A DNA stretch of 14,478 nt from Streptosporangiaceae bacterium (GTDB lineage Bacteria > Actinomycetota > Actinomycetes > Streptosporangiales > Streptosporangiaceae): the NCBI GenBank assembly GCA_025934635.1, contig JAICWX010000223.1, positions 1-14,478 on the forward strand, written 5' to 3'. Made by a program: the position numbers and the translations under genes. The notes beneath the pieces are model-generated. The model made no database searches and had not been told where the DNA came from. It worked only from the letters and a program-made list of their open reading frames with translations. Of this stretch, positions 13,010 through 14,478 are shown piece by piece (positions within the stretch are counted from its first letter, which is position 1; the number at the start of each line of letters is the position of its first letter).

Positions 13010-14478
13010 TCGACTGGCTGCCCTTCGACGGGAGCGGTGGCCGGCTCGCGGTCGTCGCCGGGTGACCGGCGGGCCACCGCCTCGGTGATCTGCCGGGCCA
13101 GGTGCTGCGGGGTCAGGCCCGCGTCGTCCAGCACCTCGTCCCGGGTGCCGTGCGGCAGGAACTCCTGCGGCAGCCCGAACGTCTTGACCGGGACGTCCAC
13201 GTCGTGGTCGCGCAGCAGCCGCGCCACCGCGTCGCCGAACCCGCCGGCCCGCCCGTTGTCCTCCACGGTGACCACCATCTTGTGCCGCCGGGCGGCGGTG
13301 ATGAGGGCTTCGTCGACCGGCTTGGTCCAGCGCGGGTCGACCACCGTGACGCCGATCCCGTGCCCGGCCAGCCGGTCCGCGATCTCCAGGCCGGTCATCG
13401 CCATCACCCCGGCACCCGCCAGCAGCACGTCCGGGCCGAGGCCCCCGGCCGGCTCGCGCAGCACGTCCATGCCGCCCAGCTTGGCGACCGCCTCGACGTC
13501 GCCGCCCGTCTTGCCCTTGGGGAAGCGGACCACGGTCGGGCCGTCACTGGTGTCCACCGCCTCGTTCAGCAGCTCGGCGACCCGCTTGGCGTCCCGCGGC
13601 GCGGCGATCTTCATGCCGGGCACCAGCTGCATGATCGAGCCGTCCCACATGCCGTGGTGGCTGGCGCCGTCGAGGCCGGTCACCCCGGCCCGGTCCAGCA
13701 CCAGCGTCACCGGGAGCTTGTGCAGGGCCACGTCCATCAGCACCTGGTCGAAGGCCCGGTTGGCGAAGGTCGAGTAGATGGCGACCACCGGGTGCAGGCC
13801 GGCCATGGCCAGGCCGGCCGCGCTGGTCACGGCGTGCTGCTCGGCGATGCCCACGTCGTAGATCCGGTTCGGGTAGGCCTGCGCGAACTGGACCAGGCCG
13901 GTCGGGTTGAGCATGGCCGCGGTGATCGCGACGACGTCGGGGCGGCGGGCGCCGATGGCTACCATCTCGTCGCCGAACACCCGGCTCCAGGACCCGGGGG
14001 TGGCGCCGGCCGCGGGCACCTGGTGCAGCCGGTCGTCGCTGTTCTGCTCGGCCTCGGCGTAGCCGAGCCCCTTGCGGGTGATCACGTGCACCAGGACCGG
14101 GCCCTCGTAGTCCCGGGCCCGGCGCAGCGCGGTCTCCACCAGGCGCTCGTCGTGGCCGTCGATGGGCCCGACGTACTTCAGGCCCAGGTCCTCGAACATC
14201 ACCTGCGGCTGCAGGAAGTCCTTCAGGCCCTTCTTCGCGCCGTGCAGCGCGCCGTACAGCGGCCCGCCGACCAGCGGCGCCCGGGACAGCGTGGTCTTGA
14301 TGTAGTCGAGCACGTTCTCGTACCGCTGGCTGATCCGGATCGCGGCCAGGTGCTCGGCCAGGCCGCCGATCGTCGGCTGGTACGACCAGCCGTTGTCGTT
14401 CACGATCATGACCAGCCGCGAGTCCTTGGCCGCGGCGATGTTGTTCAGCGCCTCCCAGGCCATCCCGCCGGTCAGCGC
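13006..14478 (-). CDS. dxs: 1-deoxy-D-xylulose-5-phosphate synthase, C-terminal three quarters
   Basis: Thiamine diphosphate enzyme joining pyruvate and glyceraldehyde 3-phosphate to DXP, the first step of the MEP isoprenoid pathway. The frame is open to the right edge, so the N-terminal portion (about 150 residues) lies outside; the ATG at 14463 is internal ([15 protein letters not shown], part of the thiamine-binding GDG region). Seen in order: [57 protein letters not shown] with the catalytic Glu; [25 protein letters not shown]; and a C-terminal transketolase-like domain ([17 protein letters not shown] ... [14 protein letters not shown]). The tail after ITEAVARR is acidic, Pro-rich and probably disordered. 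The stop TGA (13008-13006) and the third base of the last codon belong to the IS200/IS605-type element. Before insertion the end would have read ...Val-Glu-stop. Confidence 0.96.
   Translation of the reverse strand, partial: ALTGGMAWEALNNIAAAKDSRLVMIVNDNGWSYQPTIGGLAEHLAAIRISQRYENVLDYIKTTLSRAPLVGGPLYGALHGAKKGLKDFLQPQVMFEDLGLKYVGPIDGHDERLVETALRRARDYEGPVLVHVITRKGLGYAEAEQNSDDRLHQVPAAGATPGSWSRVFGDEMVAIGARRPDVVAITAAMLNPTGLVQFAQAYPNRIYDVGIAEQHAVTSAAGLAMAGLHPVVAIYSTFANRAFDQVLMDVALHKLPVTLVLDRAGVTGLDGASHHGMWDGSIMQLVPGMKIAAPRDAKRVAELLNEAVDTSDGPTVVRFPKGKTGGDVEAVAKLGGMDVLREPAGGLGPDVLLAGAGVMAMTGLEIADRLAGHGIGVTVVDPRWTKPVDEALITAARRHKMVVTVEDNGRAGGFGDAVARLLRDHDVDVPVKTFGLPQEFLPHGTRDEVLDDAGLTPQHLARQITEAVARRSPGDDREPATAPVEGQPVD

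Noticed and set aside
1..14478. tRNA, rRNA, riboswitch, or a complete defence or biosynthetic system
   Set aside because: I looked for tRNA-like cloverleafs, rRNA-like blocks, familiar riboswitch cores and grouped nuclease/ATPase/toxin genes and saw none; the genes present are housekeeping, envelope or transposon genes.

Overview
The window is high-GC DNA with strongly GC-biased third codon positions and several GTG starts. The gene set (ppk1 beside mutT1, a DUF3000 gene beside a ribonuclease D gene, an FprA-type ferredoxin reductase, DUF4349 and DUF4232 envelope proteins, dxs) points to an actinobacterium, probably of the Streptomyces/Streptosporangiales type. The genus cannot be settled from this sequence. 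Most of the window is ordinary chromosomal housekeeping DNA. Two transposon remnants and a repeat-rich decayed patch interrupt it.

Layout. Positions 1-~775 hold the 3' part of an IS4-family transposase gene that enters from the left. From ~776 to 1224 there is no intact gene: it has an 18-bp tandem repeat (943-1014) followed by the C-terminal end of a metal-binding YHS/TRASH-like domain (to 1179). A DUF4349 lipoprotein gene (1225-2217, +) overlaps the 3' end of convergent hemE (2174-3235, -) by 44 bp. A 160-bp divergent spacer with a perfect 14-bp palindrome separates hemE from a 75-codon Cys-rich gene (3396-3623, +). Then comes a tight plus-strand group: DUF3000 (to 4523), ribonuclease D (4520-5833) and a DedA membrane protein (5836-6534). 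It converges, with a 13-bp overlap, on a minus-strand group read DUF4232 protein -> ppk1 -> mutT1 (10241 down to 6522). ppk1 and mutT1 overlap by 8 bp.

Further right, all on the minus strand, are a 92-codon orphan gene (10376-10654), a perfect 17-bp inverted repeat (10838-10881) and an FprA-like NADPH-ferredoxin reductase gene (10927-12453). Between this and dxs lies a 426-bp non-autonomous IS200/IS605-type element (proposed 12584-13009). The 3' end of dxs (13006-14478) is cut by the right edge of the window.

The most notable observation is that small element. It keeps a TTAC left junction, a TCAA right junction, a hairpin near each end, the first ~35 codons of tnpB (with a stop at codon 2) and the tnpB zinc-finger/RuvC-III tail. 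The middle of tnpB is gone. Its terminal TCAA supplies the stop codon of dxs. Removing the element in silico restores a dxs end reading V-E-stop-stop, so the insertion landed at the dxs stop codon and rebuilt a new one. I see no complete new defence or biosynthetic system here.
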